Positions 62,407 through 64,000 of a DNA stretch of 64,000 nucleotides are shown piece by piece. How positions within the stretch are numbered: position 1 is the stretch's first letter; every line of letters starts with the position of its first letter. The notes below the pieces were generated by a model. The model saw nothing but the letters and a program-made list of their open reading frames with translations. It did not search any database and had not been told where the DNA came from. The position numbers and the translations under genes are program-made. Location: assembly GCF_037969875.1 (NCBI RefSeq), contig NZ_CP150218.1, positions 1,302,001 through 1,366,000 of the forward strand, given 5' to 3'. This DNA comes from Paenibacillus sp. FSL R7-0337. GTDB lineage: Bacteria > Bacillota > Bacilli > Paenibacillales > Paenibacillaceae.

Positions 62407-63078
62407 ATGAATCGTCTAATCGTGAAAAGAATGGCTCTATCCACCCTGCTGCTGTCCAGTATCGCCACCCCGGTCTTCGCGGATACGGGAACCGCTTCGC
62501 CCCCCGCACAGGGACCCACTGCCACCATAAGCACGGCCGCTGAATCCACAAATGGCAGTAAGCTGCTCCCCTTGCTTGAACCGCAGGTTCTGGCACTGGT
62601 GAACAGATATGCACCGGAAACAGCCCAGGACTGGCGGGATACGCTCAGCCGCTATCATGCCTTAACAAGCACGAAGGCGCTTAGCGTGGATCTGACCACG
62701 CCAATACCGCCCACTCCATGGACAGACAAAACCGGCATTATGGAGGTGCAATTAGCAACGACTGGAACGTTGACAGATGCCGAAACGGTTCCGCTTGCCA
62801 CTATACCGGAATACGGGACAGCCGGGGGCCACGCTGAGGCAGCCCTGTCTGCCTCAGGAGCTGTTAACCTCACATTAGCGGGGCTTAACCATCTGGAATC
62901 CGGCAAGCTTGCCAATGCGGTAACCATACATGTGGCATATATCGACGGCGTATTCAAAGAGCAGGCTGCCCTGGCAGAGGCTGCACAAGCCACAGATGCA
63001 GCAGCAATTAAGCAGGCACTGTCCGCACTGCTGAAACAATATAAGGACCTTAACTACAAGCTGGAAGAAGCGAAATAA
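62407..63078 (+). CDS. Secreted protein of unknown function
   Basis: The 223-aa protein has a Sec signal peptide (basic start MNRLIVKR, hydrophobic core, cleavage near TPVFA-DT). The mature part is Ala/Thr-rich with LVNRYAPETAQDWRDTLSRY and a C-terminal helix (AIKQALSALLKQYKDLNYKL). No domain is recognised. GGAG precedes the ATG. It is divergent from the two-component system, a frequent arrangement for a direct target (inference). Confidence 0.65.
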   Translation: MNRLIVKRMALSTLLLSSIATPVFADTGTASPPAQGPTATISTAAESTNGSKLLPLLEPQVLALVNRYAPETAQDWRDTLSRYHALTSTKALSVDLTTPIPPTPWTDKTGIMEVQLATTGTLTDAETVPLATIPEYGTAGGHAEAALSASGAVNLTLAGLNHLESGKLANAVTIHVAYIDGVFKEQAALAEAAQATDAAAIKQALSALLKQYKDLNYKLEEAK

Positions 63079-63103
63079 ACCGCGCATACCCTGTATCCAT
63101 TAG

Positions 63104-63141
63104 AAAAGCAGGCCAAGGAATTCCTCCCTGGCCTGCTTTTT
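63104..63141. terminator. Bidirectional terminator
   Basis: AAAAGCAGGCCAAGGAA pairs with TTCCTCCCTGGCCTGCTTTTT (one bulge), flanked by A- and T-runs, between convergent genes. Confidence 0.85.
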
Positions 63142-63175
63142 CTGTTCAGAACAATTCGTATAGCGTAGCCGCCGC

Positions 63176-63817
63176 CTAACGGCGGGGATACATCGGATAA
63201 GGGTAGAATGCAGCAGCCGGTTGTTGGGCTGCGTAGGCGGGCATACTTTTGGCGGGCGGGCCCATATTCATTTCCCCGGCAGATCCTGGGGCGGCGCAGC
63301 CCGGAGGGGGTCCAAGAATAATCGATTCCTTCAGCGGAGCCACAGCCATGGCGTACTCCTCTTCATTAATACAATAAGCGCGTTGGATGACCTCTTTGGG
63401 CACAGCCCGCAGGAAGTCTGAACCATACACAATATCCGGTGTCGGCGCATCGAAGATCGCCAGGAAATGGGCTTGTTCGCTCTCGGCCAGAATCCAGTGG
63501 AACCAGCCCTTCGGGAAGACAGCAATTTGTCCGGCCTTCAGATGATAGGTCATTAGCTTCTGGGTGAACGGATCGAACACGGAGGCAATTAGCTCCCCGC
63601 TAATCACGAAGATCATCTCCGTCACATTCGTGTGCCAGTGCGGCTGAACAATGAAGCCTCTGCTCATATGGGCATTGAAGAACCCGTTGCGTATCGCCGG
63701 AAGCTGTTCGCCAAAAAGCTGCGTAATATAATTGTTCGCATCCCGCTTATAATTAAGCACCTGATTAGAATCGGCGGCAAGCTTCAGGTCCGGTGCCTGC
63801 AATACTGGATCTAGCAT
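63176..63817 (-). CDS. Cupin-domain protein with Pro-rich tail
   Basis: About 213 residues from ATG 63817 (GAGGAGGAAC upstream). A single cupin: motif 1 PHWHTNVTEMIFVISGEL (metal-binding His-x-His ... Glu) and motif 2 near GQIAVFPKGWFHWILAESEQ. A Pro/Ala/Tyr-rich tail ends YPYPMYPRR, as in some spore-coat or surface proteins. It resembles the oxalate-decarboxylase/germin-like group. Enzyme activity is unproven. Confidence 0.75.
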   Translation of the reverse strand: MLDPVLQAPDLKLAADSNQVLNYKRDANNYITQLFGEQLPAIRNGFFNAHMSRGFIVQPHWHTNVTEMIFVISGELIASVFDPFTQKLMTYHLKAGQIAVFPKGWFHWILAESEQAHFLAIFDAPTPDIVYGSDFLRAVPKEVIQRAYCINEEEYAMAVAPLKESIILGPPPGCAAPGSAGEMNMGPPAKSMPAYAAQQPAAAFYPYPMYPRR

Positions 63818-63922
63818 GATTAGTTCCTCCTCAGACTGGATTGTAGCCTTAAGTAACACTGGGCATTCGTCCAGATACTGTATGCAGGGGAGGAACTCTT
63901 TGACACTAAAGACAGGTGCGGA

Positions 63923-64000
63923 CTAGATCAGACGAGCGATACTCTCAATCTCCACGGCGGAAGCTGCGAGCTGCTGCATGGAGGCGGTAATCTCCTCTGT
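63923..64000 (-). CDS. C-terminal end of a second methyl-accepting chemotaxis protein
   Basis: The last 25 codons before TAG (63925-63923) read TEEITASMQQLAASAVEIES and then IARLI. This is the typical C-terminal end of an MCP signalling domain (T-E-E-I-x-A-S-M-x-x-L). The rest lies beyond the window. It shows a second receptor in the region. Confidence 0.7.
   Translation of the reverse strand, partial: TEEITASMQQLAASAVEIESIARLI

Overview
The window looks like a chromosomal segment of a spore-forming, low-to-mid GC Firmicute, most likely Paenibacillus or a close relative (inference). The grounds are a gerA/gerC/gerB-type germinant receptor operon, a Bce-type peptide-sensing module, paired SMR pumps, an LtaS-type sulfatase, strong AGGAGG ribosome sites and abundant intergenic repeats. 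I see no rRNA, tRNA, intact insertion sequence, prophage or CRISPR-Cas locus. Gene content is accessory: small metabolic enzymes, stress and resistance functions, regulators and several broken genes.

Layout. 1-5.5 kb: 3'-truncated PucR regulator, divergent acetoacetate decarboxylase-SDR pair, then a methyltransferase, a PPOX flavoprotein, a FosA-like VOC protein and a small membrane protein. 5.6-11 kb: a 51-nt-period repeat array, frataxin-like Fra, a YcxB-like protein, a PTS EIIC lacking EIIA/EIIB with an unknown partner, an ABC-F ATPase. 11-20 kb: small lipoprotein and membrane genes, a deleted acetyltransferase remnant, a DrrAB-type exporter, an acetyltransferase-phosphotransferase pair behind a structured leader, a frameshifted AraC regulator, a CDP-alcohol phosphatidyltransferase, a deleted P-loop gene. 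19-29 kb: an operon of GDSL hydrolase, two SMR subunits and a cell-wall amidase; LtaS-like enzyme; class 3 lipase; GH2 glycosidase with an ArsR-like regulator; a second 51-nt array; MOSC protein; Rpn nuclease fragment.

29-34 kb is a complete Bce module (permease, ATPase, kinase, response regulator). Between the kinase and the transporter lies a perfect inverted repeat of the TGACA-N4-TGTCA type expected for its regulator. 34.5-39.4 kb: a large ArsR-like regulator and a heterodimeric ABC exporter. 39-44 kb: lipoprotein, GNAT, P-loop kinase and serine hydrolase genes. 43.6-47.6 kb: the germination operon (A, C, a 74-aa membrane protein, B). 48-54 kb: CPBP protease, a 53-aa repeat protein, and a chemosensory operon (MCP, CheW, CheA) without CheY, CheB or CheR. 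54.7-64 kb: a GPH sugar symporter and PIG-L deacetylase, GNAT, metallo-beta-lactamase-fold protein, asparaginase, OmpR-type two-component system with a divergent secreted protein, a cupin and the end of a second MCP.

Three features stand out. (1) Two unlinked intergenic arrays share a ~25-nt motif repeated every 51-52 nt with unrelated spacers. (2) A palindromic element of about 90-100 nt occurs three times, with a second hairpin kept in form but not in sequence. (3) At least five genes are disrupted in different ways: two internal deletions, one frameshift, one nonsense codon and one fragment. Many genes are of resistance or detoxification type, which suggests a region shaped by antibiotic exposure (inference).
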